Below are positions 1-9,616 of a stretch of 64,000 nt of DNA, in pieces. The DNA is taken from the NCBI GenBank assembly GCA_965205255.1, contig OZ242051.1, positions 2,976,001-3,040,000 on the forward strand. The letters are read 5' to 3'. The notes beneath the pieces were generated by a model. It did no database searches. It was given only the letters and a program-made list of their open reading frames with translations, and was not told the DNA's origin. The DNA is from G965205255 sp965205255 (GTDB lineage: Bacteria; Pseudomonadota; Gammaproteobacteria; Pseudomonadales; Endozoicomonadaceae). The translations under genes and the position numbers were made by a program. The stretch's first letter is position 1; each line of letters starts with the position of its first letter.

Positions 1-33
1 ACCTTGCTGTCGTTTAACAGAAGTCATCATCAT
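1..33 (-). CDS. gspK: Type II secretion minor pseudopilin GspK, N-terminal fragment
   Basis: Only the first codons are inside the window; the gene continues past the left edge. The reading frame begins with three consecutive ATG codons (33, 30 or 27) and the first ATG overlaps the TAA stop of gspJ. The visible residues end in KRQQG, the basic stretch and glycine that precede the prepilin peptidase cleavage site. GspK caps the pseudopilus tip with GspI and GspJ. Identity rests mainly on position after gspJ. Confidence 0.75.
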   Translation of the reverse strand, partial: MMMTSVKRQQG

Positions 34-767
34 TAGCCTTTATCTACCCGGGGATTACTGTTTAAACCAGTATTATTTTTGTTTCCTGTGTCTTTTAAAT
101 TGTTACTATCTACAGCTGAGGTGCCTTTGCTTTTCATGGGGGGCTCTCCAACGCCTGTGAACAGCCAAGTAATAGCACCATAATAATGATGTGTTACAGT
201 TAAACGTATAGCTGCCGGCAATAGTTTTATTCGCTTTTTTTGTTCTTCTGAAATCGGTGGCCACTGTTTAGTCCACCTTTTTTTTTGATCAAGAAAATAA
301 ACATCTGCAGAACTGATACCGGTTAATAATACTTGTTTATAAAATTCAGTATTAGAAGAAGGGTCAAGCACAGGCCAGTAATATCTTACCAGCTTATCGT
401 CTTCAAGAGCATAACTTACTCGTTGCAAATCACTGCGTGGCTGATCTAAAAAATTAAGCCAGCCAGAACGAGTAAATGTTATCAGATTTTTATAATCTTT
501 TTCCCTGCGCCCACTTTCCATAGCATATTGTTGTTTATACTGATCAATTCTTACCGGCCTTCCAATTATCTGATTAACATCTTTTTGAAGGATAGCTTTT
601 GCTTTTTGGATTTCATTCAAATGCTCCCAAACAACGGTAGTCAATTCTTTTGACCGAATTGCAGTATCAAGCAACCGGTAGCAAATGGTTGCAATCACAG
701 CAAAAAGTGTAATTGCAATTAGCAATTCTAGTAATGTAAAACCGCGCATCTTTTCCTTGAAGTTCAT
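33..767 (-). CDS. gspJ: Type II secretion minor pseudopilin GspJ
   Basis: GspJ is a minor pseudopilin of the tip complex (GspH-I-J-K) of the type II secretion pseudopilus. The protein has 244 residues, opening with a short basic leader and the type IV prepilin motif RGFTLLELLIAITLF, so cleavage should fall after the glycine near residue 9 and the phenylalanine should be methylated. A hydrophobic helix follows, then a soluble domain of the usual size. The tail from about residue 212 is Asn/Ser/Lys-rich. Its ATG overlaps the gspI stop by four bases, which indicates translational coupling in a gspE-K operon. Confidence 0.9.
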   Translation of the reverse strand: MNFKEKMRGFTLLELLIAITLFAVIATICYRLLDTAIRSKELTTVVWEHLNEIQKAKAILQKDVNQIIGRPVRIDQYKQQYAMESGRREKDYKNLITFTRSGWLNFLDQPRSDLQRVSYALEDDKLVRYYWPVLDPSSNTEFYKQVLLTGISSADVYFLDQKKRWTKQWPPISEEQKKRIKLLPAAIRLTVTHHYYGAITWLFTGVGEPPMKSKGTSAVDSNNLKDTGNKNNTGLNSNPRVDKG

Positions 768-1198
768 CGTTTAACTCTCCGGATAAAGCCCGTTAAACGA
801 TAAATCCTGTTTTTCATCAGTGGCTTCTCGCCTGTATAAATGATTACCACAACCTGTCGAAAATCAGCCTCTTTAGCCACCACTTGGCGCTGCACATACC
901 AATGACGATTAGCCAACATTTCTACACGACCAGAAGTTCCCGTATTAAGCCATGTTTTTTCAATATAAAGTTTATTTAGCTCATTTTCTGCTAACCAACT
1001 GGCCAATACTTTATTATTTACCTGGCTCACCTGTCGGACAGATTGACCATCAGACAGCACTAACGTTGCTGAAGATATAGAAAAGACTGCCAATGCAATT
1101 AATACTTCCAACAGTGTGAACCCTTTTTGGCGACAAGATAAACGATAACTGTTTATTTTTTGATCAACGTTCAACAAGTGGATTAACTCCGTCAACAT
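764..1198 (-). CDS. gspI: Type II secretion minor pseudopilin GspI
   Basis: Minor pseudopilin of the type II secretion tip complex. The prepilin motif KGFTLLEVLIALAVF is preceded by a basic stretch and followed by the short C-terminal domain typical of GspI; about 144 residues from the chosen ATG. An in-frame start at 1267 would add 23 residues lying entirely inside gspH. The ATG at 1198, or a TTG near 1174, fits the family leader length better. The gene overlaps the 3' end of gspH by about 35 bp in another frame. Order H-I-J-K is canonical. Confidence 0.88.
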   Translation of the reverse strand: MLTELIHLLNVDQKINSYRLSCRQKGFTLLEVLIALAVFSISSATLVLSDGQSVRQVSQVNNKVLASWLAENELNKLYIEKTWLNTGTSGRVEMLANRHWYVQRQVVAKEADFRQVVVIIYTGEKPLMKNRIYRLTGFIRRVKR

Positions 1199-1652
1199 GC
1201 AGTGGGACACGATAATTTTTCTTTTTATTATCTGAAAATACCAAAGTGGTTGGAGTGATAAGTCCATCCGTATAAAAGACTACCTGAGGTTTATTGTTGT
1301 TTTTTGAGTACCTCTGAGTATTAACCGTCTCAATAGATAGAAGGACTAAGTCAGGTAGTACATATTCTTTCCATTTACCTTTGGAGAGTCTTTTCCATTG
1401 CTCATCGTTTCTGCTCCACTGCCACCAATAATAATGTGTATCAGCAACAGTAAAACCTAACGGAGAGCCTGAGATTTGTGCCCGCTCACTGGCTGAATTA
1501 AAAAGATAAGATAAACGCAGAGCCTCACTTTTTACCTGAGCCTGAAGCTTGTTTCCTCGGGGAGCTAGCATAGCTACACCAATAATAATACTAATGATCA
1601 GCACGACCACCAGCAACTCTATCAAAGTGAAACCCCTTTGCTTATATGACAC
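1164..1652 (-). CDS. gspH: Type II secretion minor pseudopilin GspH
   Basis: GspH is a minor pseudopilin linking the tip complex to the major pseudopilin fibre. The 162-residue product starts MSYKQRGFTLIELLVV, a short prepilin leader cut after Gly8, then a long hydrophobic helix and a Trp/Tyr-rich beta domain (YYWWQW near residue 75). It lies between gspG and gspI, only 4 bp after the gspG stop. Length and order match the family. Confidence 0.88.
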   Translation of the reverse strand: MSYKQRGFTLIELLVVVLIISIIIGVAMLAPRGNKLQAQVKSEALRLSYLFNSASERAQISGSPLGFTVADTHYYWWQWSRNDEQWKRLSKGKWKEYVLPDLVLLSIETVNTQRYSKNNNKPQVVFYTDGLITPTTLVFSDNKKKNYRVPLHVDGVNPLVER

Positions 1653-1656
1653 TCAA

Positions 1657-2127
1657 TTAATCCCAGTTGCCTATATCAGCATTCAGTCCTTCTCCACCCT
1701 GACGACCATTGGCACCAAATGAGTACAAATCAAAACTACCAGTATTCTTCACTCCCGGTATTTCATATTGATAAGCATGCCCCCACGGGTCTTTCGGCAA
1801 CCGTTTTAAATAACCGTCAGAATTCCAGTTAGCTGGTATTGGGTCATTGTCTGGTCTTGAAACCAATGCCTCCAACCCCTGTTCAGTTGAAGGGTAAAAG
1901 CCATTATCTAAACGGTAAAGCTCCAGAGCACTACTGATTGCTTTAATATCTGCCTGAGCCGTAGTCCCCTTTGCCTGATCAGGCCTGCTCATAATATTAG
2001 GAATAACCAGTGCAGCAAGCACACCCAATATAACCACAACAACCATAATTTCAATTAAGGTAAAACCTTTATTTTTTTTTCTTGGTCGTATGTTTTGTTC
2101 TTTTTTGACTGTATTGTCTGCCATCAT
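1657..2127 (-). CDS. gspG: Type II secretion major pseudopilin GspG
   Basis: Main subunit of the pseudopilus that pushes folded exoproteins through the GspD secretin. Prepilin motif KGFTLIEIMVVVVILGVL, then the GspG signature region containing PNIMSRPDQAK, YRLDNGFYPSTEQGL and LPKDPWGH, and a C-terminal YSFGANG/GG/DIGNWD calcium-site region. I prefer the ATG at 2127 because GAGGA lies five bases upstream; the open frame extends to 2148. The leader is longer than usual and Lys/Arg-rich. Confidence 0.95.
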   Translation of the reverse strand: MMADNTVKKEQNIRPRKKNKGFTLIEIMVVVVILGVLAALVIPNIMSRPDQAKGTTAQADIKAISSALELYRLDNGFYPSTEQGLEALVSRPDNDPIPANWNSDGYLKRLPKDPWGHAYQYEIPGVKNTGSFDLYSFGANGRQGGEGLNADIGNWD

Positions 2128-2159
2128 ATTTTCCTCAAAAAATCCCACATGGGAATCTT

Positions 2160-3389
2160 TCAGCCAATTAATGTATTCATATTAAGTATGGGTAATAATA
2201 TGGCTAAAACAATCAACAGTACTACCCCTCCCATAACCACTAACATTAATGGTTCAAAAAGCCCAACAAGCATAGACACTTTATTTTCCAGTTCCATCTG
2301 TTGGTTTTGTGCCGTACGTTCAAGCATGGTATCAAGCTCACCTGTTGCTTCACCACTGGAAATCATGTGCAACATAATCGGAGGAAAATAGCCACATTGT
2401 TTAAGCGATTTGTGCAAACTGGAACCTTCCCTGACATTTCGTGCTGAATTAAGCACACTTTCCCGAATTTTATCGTTACCCACTACTCGTGCCGAAATAC
2501 TTAGCGCATCCACTAAAGACACACCACTTTGCGTTAAAATACTTAATGTACTGGCAAACTGAGATGTGTTCAGTGCACGACTAAAACGACCTATTATTGG
2601 CATAGATAACAAACGGGCATGCCAGCGTAAACGAACAGACGGATAAGAATAAAGTTTCATGACTATAAAAATGATCAGTATCAGAGCCACCAGCAACCAA
2701 GACCACCACTGTTGAAAACCATTACTTGCATTGATTAGCATTCGTGTAATTAACGGTAGCTCCTGCCCGCTATCAATAAAAACTTTAATGACATCAGGTA
2801 CCACAAACCCCAAAAGAAAACTAACAATTCCGATCGCTGCAAACATTAAAATAAACGGATACAATAACGCTAACTGAATTTTTTGCCTTGACTGCATGCT
2901 TTTTTCGGTATGATCTGCCAGTCGCAACAATACTTTATCTAAATGACCTGCATGCTCACCCGCTGCAACTGTTGCCCGATAAAGCTGCGGAAAGTGTTGC
3001 GAAAAAGCATCCATACTTTTAGCCAAAGTAAATCCCTCCATCACCTGTGATCGAACGGATAATATAATATTTTTAATCCAGTTTTTTTCTTGCTGTGCAG
3101 CGACGGCTGCAAGAGCCTCTTCTACTGGCATGGATGCCTGAATTAAAGTGGCCATTTGTCGGGTGAATAATGCAAGGCTTGCAACAGAAAGCCTGCGATG
3201 CAATAAAGGTATATGAATCGACTTTTTCAATATGCCACTGGTCTGCTTTTCATGCACCAAATCAATTGACAGTGGCATTAGGCCTTGCTCGCGTAAAATT
3301 TGACGCACCTGTCGAGTGCTGTCTGCTTCTTTAACGCCTTTTTGCTGCTGACCCTGATCATCCAGAGCATGGTATTGAAAAACTGCCAT
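2160..3389 (-). CDS. gspF: Type II secretion inner-membrane platform protein GspF
   Basis: Polytopic inner-membrane protein of the assembly platform that couples the GspE ATPase to pseudopilus growth. Two T2SF domains are visible: FTRQMATLIQASMPVEEAL near residue 80 and a second starting FASTLSILTQSGVSLVDAL near residue 280, each followed by hydrophobic segments; the C-terminus ends PILNMNTLIG. The ATG at 3389 is preferred over 3401 because a GAGGG Shine-Dalgarno lies six bases upstream and GspF proteins begin MAxFxYxALD. It starts about 20 bp after gspE. Confidence 0.95.
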   Translation of the reverse strand: MAVFQYHALDDQGQQQKGVKEADSTRQVRQILREQGLMPLSIDLVHEKQTSGILKKSIHIPLLHRRLSVASLALFTRQMATLIQASMPVEEALAAVAAQQEKNWIKNIILSVRSQVMEGFTLAKSMDAFSQHFPQLYRATVAAGEHAGHLDKVLLRLADHTEKSMQSRQKIQLALLYPFILMFAAIGIVSFLLGFVVPDVIKVFIDSGQELPLITRMLINASNGFQQWWSWLLVALILIIFIVMKLYSYPSVRLRWHARLLSMPIIGRFSRALNTSQFASTLSILTQSGVSLVDALSISARVVGNDKIRESVLNSARNVREGSSLHKSLKQCGYFPPIMLHMISSGEATGELDTMLERTAQNQQMELENKVSMLVGLFEPLMLVVMGGVVLLIVLAILLPILNMNTLIG

Positions 3390-3408
3390 GTAATCCCTCA
3401 AGCTTTGC

Positions 3409-4944
3409 TTATTCTTGGTGCGTTACACGTAATATTTCTTCCAGTGTAGTAACACCTTCCAATACTTTTTTAATGCCATCTTCTTTAATTCCTAAAGTTG
3501 TCTGACGCAGGTGATCAATGATTTCCTGCTCTCCAGCATTGCTATAAATCATTTTTCTGATTTCATTGTTTACTGGCACTACTTCGTAAATACCCGTTCG
3601 GCCTTTATAACCGTTTGAACGACACTCACTACAACCTTTTGCCTTATAAATAGTTGGTGGCTTTGAAGAATTTATACCAAGTGCTGCACACTCAACTTCA
3701 CCGGCTTTATAAGCCTGCTTACAGGAATTACACAATACCCGAACCAAGCGCTGTGCAATCACACCCATTAAACTTGAAGAAAGCAAAAAAGGTTCTATAC
3801 CCATATCCTGCAAACGTGCAATGGCTCCAACCGCTGTATTGGTATGCAGGGTTGAAAGAACTAAATGACCGGTCAAACTTGCCTGAACAGCAATCTCTGC
3901 TGTTTCTTTATCACGAATTTCACCAACCATTACTACATCGGGATCTTGTCGTAAAATAGCCCTCAAACTTTTAGCAAAAGTCATTCCTACTTTAGTGTTC
4001 ACTTGTGTTTGCCCAATACCTTCGAGGTTGTATTCAACAGGATCTTCCACTGTTAAAATATTTCGGCACGGGTCATTTAATAAAGAAAGTCCAGCATATA
4101 AAGAAGTAGTTTTACCTGATCCTGTAGGCCCGGTAACTAGGACAATACCATGAGGTTCTGTCATCATCTGTTCTATGAGATCTTTTTTATCCTGTGACAA
4201 GCCAAGATGTGAAAGAGTCAAACGACCAGCGGCTTTATCCAAGAGGCGTAACACTACTCTCTCACCATTTTTCGAAGGCAACGTTGACACACGCACGTCA
4301 ACCTCTCGCCCTGCCACTTTCAATGAAATTCGGCCATCTTGTGGAATACGCTTTTCTGCAATATCTAATTTGGCCATTACTTTTATTCGCGACACGAGCA
4401 GCGAGGCCAGATGCGGTTGTAATGAAAGTACTTCTCTTAACAGACCATCAACTCGGTATCTTGCCACCATACGACTTTCAAAAGTTTCTAGGTGAATGTC
4501 TGATGCTTCTTCTTTGATAGATTCCGTCAATAATGCATTAATCAGTTTAATTACCGGCGCATCATCTGATTGTTCCATCAGGTCTTCAATAGCCGGAACA
4601 GCATCTGCAAGGCTTGTTAAATCGATATCATCACCTATACCTGCTACATGCTGAAGAGACCCTGAACTGCTTTGGTGATAATACTCAGTTAATAATTGGG
4701 TAAAATTCTCTGTTTCAAGCTTCTGGTATACCAGAGGCTCACCGGAAAACCTGCGCACTTCTGCCATAATTTCAGGGGAGATGCCTCCACTGGTCATCAA
4801 TGTGGTTTCCAGGTTGTCTCTGATCAATAAAACACTGTGTCGTTTAGCAAAAGCAAATGGCAGCATTAATCCATTTTCTTCAGTTTCTTTTTTCGCTAAT
4901 TTTTTACTGTTTTCAGGCAGTGTACCTGTATTGTGTGCGTTCAA
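3409..4944 (-). CDS. gspE: Type II secretion assembly ATPase GspE
   Basis: Cytoplasmic hexameric ATPase powering the type II secretion pseudopilus. Visible elements in order: N1E-like domain with LPFAFAKRHSVLL, the Walker A GPTGSGKTTSLYAG near residue 270, an Asp box (TVEDPVEY), Walker B in DPDVVMVGEIRDKETAE, the His box around STLHTN, and a tetracysteine zinc site (CNSC then CSEC). The frame opens with TTG at 4944 (GGGAG 12 bases upstream); an in-frame ATG at 4866 just before LPFAFAKRH is the alternative start. First gene of the leftward operon. Confidence 0.95.
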   Translation of the reverse strand: MNAHNTGTLPENSKKLAKKETEENGLMLPFAFAKRHSVLLIRDNLETTLMTSGGISPEIMAEVRRFSGEPLVYQKLETENFTQLLTEYYHQSSSGSLQHVAGIGDDIDLTSLADAVPAIEDLMEQSDDAPVIKLINALLTESIKEEASDIHLETFESRMVARYRVDGLLREVLSLQPHLASLLVSRIKVMAKLDIAEKRIPQDGRISLKVAGREVDVRVSTLPSKNGERVVLRLLDKAAGRLTLSHLGLSQDKKDLIEQMMTEPHGIVLVTGPTGSGKTTSLYAGLSLLNDPCRNILTVEDPVEYNLEGIGQTQVNTKVGMTFAKSLRAILRQDPDVVMVGEIRDKETAEIAVQASLTGHLVLSTLHTNTAVGAIARLQDMGIEPFLLSSSLMGVIAQRLVRVLCNSCKQAYKAGEVECAALGINSSKPPTIYKAKGCSECRSNGYKGRTGIYEVVPVNNEIRKMIYSNAGEQEIIDHLRQTTLGIKEDGIKKVLEGVTTLEEILRVTHQE

Positions 4945-5194
4945 TATAATGTTATTCTCCCTGCCTTTTTAAGTTGCAAGCACGCCTGTTCTCTTATCAT
5001 AGGGTAGCTTTTCATTGTTTCTATTTTTCCAGAACTTTTGTCAAATTGTTCTATCCTGTACCAAACCTTTATAACTCAACTGATTACGATGTTTATTAAA
5101 AATTAACCACCATTATTTTAGAGCATAGTTCTACATACGTAGCTATACCTAAACTAAGATAAAAAAATATAAGAATATTTAAAGGTTCCACTGT
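4945..5194 (+). promoter_or_regulatory. Divergent intergenic region between gspE and gspC
   Basis: This 250-bp AT-rich gap separates the two halves of the type II secretion locus, so it should carry both the leftward gspEFGHIJK promoter and the rightward gspCD promoter. I see no confident -35/-10 pair or named operator. The gspC side carries AAAGG about eight bases before the ATG. Confidence 0.5.
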
Positions 5195-5806
5195 ATGGAC
5201 AATAAAGTGATCACCAAAACAGGACAATGGGTACTCTCTCATCACCGCTCTGTTGCATTAATTGTTTTGCTGACAAGTGTATTTGTGTCATTAAGCTGGC
5301 AGTATGGCATTTTTATTGAAACATTAAACAGCATTAAGACAGTAAATGCTGACAGAACCATTGATAAAATAAACAGTTCAGAACAGTATAACCCAATCGA
5401 TTTTCTATCTCTGTTTGGTACAGCCTCAGAAACTGATAACAAAAGCTTTATTCCCAAAACGTCGCTTAACCTTAAACTCAAAGGGATACTTCACAGCAAC
5501 AACAATGGACTTTCAAGTGCTATTATTCTTGGCCCAGGTGGATCAGAGCGACTGTATAAAATTGGCGATAAACTACCAGGTGGTGCAACACTTGAATCAA
5601 TTTATGATCGATATGTAATTATTCAGTATCAGGAAGAGAAACAAAAAGTCGTTTTTCCTGAAGGCAAACAAAAATCATTCTTACATCAAACTTCCAAGCT
5701 GCCGACAACCAAAAATAGAAACTCTGCGAAACAACAAGAGGATGCCCGACAGCTTGAAAATCGCTTAAACACTTTGCGAAACAAGCTTGGTTCATCAGGT
5801 AAGTAA
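5195..5806 (+). CDS. gspC: Type II secretion inner-membrane protein GspC
   Basis: GspC links the inner-membrane platform to the GspD secretin. The 203-residue protein has one N-terminal membrane helix (about residues 18-42), a linker, then a homology-region domain in which LKLKGILHSNNN, AIILGPGGSERLYKIGDKLPGGATLESIYDRYVII are visible; these are the typical HR contact strands. The C-terminus is a charged coiled-coil-like tail rather than a PDZ domain, so it is a short GspC. It lies 30 bp upstream of gspD. Confidence 0.85.
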   Translation: MDNKVITKTGQWVLSHHRSVALIVLLTSVFVSLSWQYGIFIETLNSIKTVNADRTIDKINSSEQYNPIDFLSLFGTASETDNKSFIPKTSLNLKLKGILHSNNNGLSSAIILGPGGSERLYKIGDKLPGGATLESIYDRYVIIQYQEEKQKVVFPEGKQKSFLHQTSKLPTTKNRNSAKQQEDARQLENRLNTLRNKLGSSGK

Positions 5807-5836
5807 TTTCCAGAAACTAACAACTATTGGTCTATT

Positions 5837-7975
5837 ATGCAGAATATCTTTGTCGCACAAAATCTTTACAGGATTATAAAAAAAGCTGGTTTCGTCACTT
5901 TGCTATCTGTATTGACAACAAATCTTCCACTTAATGCTGCCATTGATGGTGCGCAAGATGTTATGCCGGAACTTTCGACGCAATCATCAAAAGCAAAAGT
6001 TAAAACAAATATATTACAGGGGGAACAAAATTCAACAGTTATCAGGCCAAAAACAGCATCAATTCAGCCTAAAAGGAATGAGCCTGAGTTATGGACTATT
6101 AATCAATACAATGCCGACATCAAAGAATTCATAGCTCAAATAGCTACTATTACCGGAGATACCTTTATTGTTGACCCAAAGATCCATGGTATAAGCGCAG
6201 TAAATGTCATTTCTTCCAAGCCTATGACAAAAGAAGCTATATATAATCTTTTTCTTGAAGTATTGAGTGCCAACGACTTTGCTATTGTGCCTAAAGGCAA
6301 GAATCTTAAAGCCATCGTGTCTCATTCTGTCGCCAAAACAGCAGGCGCAGTACTACCAAAGACCGAAAAGCCAGAAAATGCCAGCATGGTCACCCAGGTC
6401 ATTGACCTGCATAGTGTTTCCGCTATTGAAGTTATCCCTATCATTCGCCCTTTGATTGCACAATTTGGTCATGCTGCTGCATCTGCGACGGGAAATGCAG
6501 TAGTTATCAGTGATTTAAAAGACAACGTACAGCGTATTACTCAATTGGTACGTGAGCTTGATGATGCCAGCGACAATGATTACGAAGTGTTCAAATTACA
6601 ACATGCATGGGTGGGTGATGTTGCTCGTGTCATACAGGAAACATTATCTGGAAATAGAAGTTCTCTTTCAAATAATATTCAGGTAATTGCAGATGAGCGC
6701 AGTAATCGCCTAGTGATTAAAGGCAATGCCAATAAACGATCACGAGTAAGAAAATTAGTCCAAACCTTAGACAAGGAAGGTGTAAGACGCTCGTCAACAA
6801 GAGTTATTTTTCTCAAACATGGGGATGCTAAAAATATTGCAGGAATCTTAACCGAAGCTTCGCATAATTTACCTAGCACCAAAAAAAACAAACAAGCAAG
6901 CCACACAGCTACTAATAAAATACCACAATCAACGTCTTCTTATAGCACGAACACGAACACCAAAACACATACCATTAATAGCAATGAGTCAAAGCTGATT
7001 GAAAATATATTTATTAAAGCAGATGAAACCACCAATGCGTTGGTAATGATTGCAGAACCCAGCACATTGAAAGAACTGGAAGATCTTGTCAGACAGCTGG
7101 ACATTCGCCGAGCACAGGTATTAATAGAAGCCGCAGTTGTGGAAATTTCCGGTGATACATCTGAAAGCCTTGGTCTCCAATGGGGTATTGACGGAAGAAG
7201 AACAAACCTTGGCACACAGGTTAACAACGGGACTGTAACTCGGACAGATATGAGCAGCGGAGTGACCGGAGCACTACTTGGCAATAATACTCTCAATATT
7301 GGTACCATTGCATTACGTAATGCTAATTTTGGTGTGCTCATTAACGCACTGACTACCAGAACTAATACAAATCTGTTATCTACTCCAAGCCTGCTAACAC
7401 TCGATAATGAGGAAGCAGAACTTAGTGTGGGGCAGGAAGTACCATTTAAAACAGGCTCATACTCTAATGATTCTGGTGGTAACAGCCCATTTACTACTAC
7501 AGAGCGTAAACCGGTAGGTCTTACTCTTAAAGTAACACCACATATTGGCGATGGTAATGCAATGCGCCTTGAAATTGAGCAGGAAATATCCAAACTGATT
7601 CCCAACAGTACAACTTCTCTTGGTACTTCAGATGTGGTAACAGATCGTCGTAAATTACGCGCGACAATTATTGTCGATAACGAACAAACAGTAGTCATGG
7701 GCGGTCTTTTGCAAGACGATATTAAAAAAATAGAAAACAAAGTGCCATTTTTAGGTGATATTCCTTTAATTGGACATTTGTTTAGAAACAAAACAGACTC
7801 GCGGGAAAAGAAAAACCTGATGCTATTTATAAAACCAACTATCATGCGTGATTCTGATTCATTAACAGGGGTAACACGAGACAAATACAACACTTTGCGC
7901 ATTATACGTCCATTAAAATCCACATTGCCATCAAATGCGCCAGAGCTTTTTAAACCTGATAATTTTGTCAGATAA
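5837..7975 (+). CDS. gspD: Type II secretion outer-membrane secretin GspD
   Basis: Outer-membrane secretin channel of type II secretion. After an N-terminal hydrophobic signal region come the N0 domain (NADIKEFIAQIATITGDTF), N1-N3 repeats (AIEVIPIIRPL; EVFKLQHAWVGDVARVI; RVIFLKHGDAKNIAGIL), a Ser/Thr/Asn-rich insertion in N3 around residues 345-390, and the secretin core with QVLIEAAVVEISGD, LLSTPSLLTLDNEEAEL, VGQEVPFKTGSY and VVMGGLLQDD. The 712-residue length is normal. No pilotin-binding S-domain could be assigned with certainty. Confidence 0.95.
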   Translation: MQNIFVAQNLYRIIKKAGFVTLLSVLTTNLPLNAAIDGAQDVMPELSTQSSKAKVKTNILQGEQNSTVIRPKTASIQPKRNEPELWTINQYNADIKEFIAQIATITGDTFIVDPKIHGISAVNVISSKPMTKEAIYNLFLEVLSANDFAIVPKGKNLKAIVSHSVAKTAGAVLPKTEKPENASMVTQVIDLHSVSAIEVIPIIRPLIAQFGHAAASATGNAVVISDLKDNVQRITQLVRELDDASDNDYEVFKLQHAWVGDVARVIQETLSGNRSSLSNNIQVIADERSNRLVIKGNANKRSRVRKLVQTLDKEGVRRSSTRVIFLKHGDAKNIAGILTEASHNLPSTKKNKQASHTATNKIPQSTSSYSTNTNTKTHTINSNESKLIENIFIKADETTNALVMIAEPSTLKELEDLVRQLDIRRAQVLIEAAVVEISGDTSESLGLQWGIDGRRTNLGTQVNNGTVTRTDMSSGVTGALLGNNTLNIGTIALRNANFGVLINALTTRTNTNLLSTPSLLTLDNEEAELSVGQEVPFKTGSYSNDSGGNSPFTTTERKPVGLTLKVTPHIGDGNAMRLEIEQEISKLIPNSTTSLGTSDVVTDRRKLRATIIVDNEQTVVMGGLLQDDIKKIENKVPFLGDIPLIGHLFRNKTDSREKKNLMLFIKPTIMRDSDSLTGVTRDKYNTLRIIRPLKSTLPSNAPELFKPDNFVR

Positions 7976-8765
7976 TTAAATAAAACTTTGGAGTTGAAAT
8001 TATTTTTTATAACGAAAATATTTGCAACAGTGATGCAGTATAATCATTTGTACAGCTATATCTAATTCGTTAATGCTAACCTGAGTTCGACATGATAAGA
8101 ATAAAACATTAAAAGGTATAGGCTTCCATGCATAGTATGTTTTCTAGCAACAATACAAAAGCATGGAAGTAACCATACTAACCTAAATTCTATTTTCTGC
8201 ATAAAAGGCTGTAAAATCAAAACCTGCTAATAACAGCAGTTAGAAATAGATTTTTTGTTATGGTCTACAATAAAACTGATTGCCTCAGTCTATAGTGCAG
8301 TCAACTGAAGTAACAATTTTCTTTCAATAAAGCAGTGATGGCATTGGCTATTAAAATTGCTCAGATGGCTTGGACTATGGTCAGTTATAAAAAAGACTAT
8401 CAATTGATAACAGCCACCTGAAAAGCGGAATATACGACAAAACCACACCCTGTTTTTTCAAACATTAACATCTTGCAAATAGGGAGAGTCCATATGCAGT
8501 GTTACAAGCATCCATCCATTTTGAAAAACAGGACTGTTAATTACCATTGAAAAGTTAACAAGGACGGCTATTGTTGACAACAATTATTAGATTATTGATT
8601 TGATTGTCGGTATGTGTTGAATAATTAAGCAGCATAGTATTGGGGCTTTTCCGAGGCTAAATGTTTATATACGTGTTTTATACAATCTGTAATTATTTAT
8701 GTAAAAAATAAGGATTGAGCTAAATTAAAAATAAATAAATAAATGAATTTCAGATGGGTATGATT
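7976..8765. other. Gene-free region with a hairpin and element debris
   Basis: No intact gene is supported in these 790 bp. A 9-bp inverted repeat (8123-8131 with 8161-8169) may end gspD transcription, although no T-tract follows. The stretch around 8210-8260 matches the right end of the 158-bp inverted-repeat element seen elsewhere. The short frame 8338-8421 (ALAIKIAQMAWTMVSY...) loosely resembles the end of an IS110-type transposase. Confidence 0.4.
8206..8260 (+). repeat. Right-end remnant of the 158-bp MITE-like element
   Basis: The sequence AACAGCAGTTAGAAATAGAT followed by T-rich DNA matches the right terminus of the full copies at 9318, 9970 and 20177. The left half is absent or too diverged to recognise. 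Confidence 0.5.
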
Positions 8766-9317
8766 ATGAGTCATGAATTATTAGAGACCTTTATTGCTAG
8801 CTGCAAACATAGTACACACAATTTAGAAAGGCCTCTGGACTGTATTCGGGTTGTGATGCAGGATTTTCTTACATTGATAGTTCGATCCGATGAGTGGCTG
8901 GAACCACATCACAGGCAAACTAATAATGAGCATTATGCAAGGCATCCTGTTTATCTTGATGGTGATAATAGGCTTGGTCTGTATGTTTTGGTCTGGAAAC
9001 AAAATCAGTGGACTCCAGTCCATGATCATGGCACATGGGGTGTAGTTGGTGTCATAGAAGGTATGCTTTGTGAGCATAGCTACATGTGGAGTGATGATTC
9101 CGATAACAAGAATCCTGTTAATCTTGTCAGAGGAGGTTCAACGTTATTGTCTCCGGGTTCTGTCACCAGTTTTATTCCAAACCCTGATCATATTCATTTA
9201 ACAGGTAACTCTGATCCTGAGACTTTGATTTCAGTTCATCTTTATGGGCATAATATGGCAGGATTTAATATTTATGATGTTGAGTTAGGAAAAAAAGAGT
9301 GGGTTAAGCCTAAGTAA
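8766..9317 (+). CDS. Cysteine dioxygenase-type cupin protein
   Basis: Small cupin of the cysteine dioxygenase type I family, mononuclear-iron enzymes that oxidise thiols such as cysteine or 3-mercaptopropionate to sulfinates. The iron-binding HxH sits in PVHDHGTWGVVGVIEG, and the later histidines in PDHIHLTG supply the third ligand, so all three expected His positions are available. About 183 residues, usual for the bacterial family. In-frame ATGs exist at 8754, 8760 and 8766; I chose the last, which begins MSHELLETF. It stands alone, with element copies on both sides. The exact thiol substrate cannot be read from sequence. Confidence 0.75.
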   Translation: MSHELLETFIASCKHSTHNLERPLDCIRVVMQDFLTLIVRSDEWLEPHHRQTNNEHYARHPVYLDGDNRLGLYVLVWKQNQWTPVHDHGTWGVVGVIEGMLCEHSYMWSDDSDNKNPVNLVRGGSTLLSPGSVTSFIPNPDHIHLTGNSDPETLISVHLYGHNMAGFNIYDVELGKKEWVKPK

Positions 9318-9475
9318 TACAAAAATCTACACTCAACTTCTTATTTGTGCAACTTGTCTGATTTTTCTGTTATGCGTTGAAATTACTTGCAATAATTGGA
9401 TATTACTTGTTACTTTATCTTTAAAAGCAAGCCTTAAATTATATTTCTAACAGTAGTTAGAATCAGGTTTTTGTA
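9318..9475 (+). repeat. MITE-like inverted-repeat element, copy A
   Basis: Noncoding 158-bp element starting TACAAAAATCT and ending AATCAGGTTTTTGTA, so its ends are imperfect inverted repeats of about 20 bp. It begins immediately after the cysteine-dioxygenase-like stop codon. The internal sequence (a TCTGATTTTTCTGTTATGCG-like block) is shared with copies B and C. Confidence 0.75.
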
Positions 9476-9616
9476 TGAGTATCTGATCCTTGAAGAAGAG
9501 CATTGTCTTGTAGCTCAGTATAAAAGAAAGGGGGAGTTTTTGAAGAAGGGTATCAGAGCACAGCTCCCCAAAATAATATGTATTTATAACTTAAATTCAG
9601 TAGGGATAAAAAACCA

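Noticed and set aside
6940..7923. 327-residue open frame on the minus strand
   Set aside because: Lies wholly inside gspD in the antisense direction; no ribosome site or family signature, and gspD is certain.
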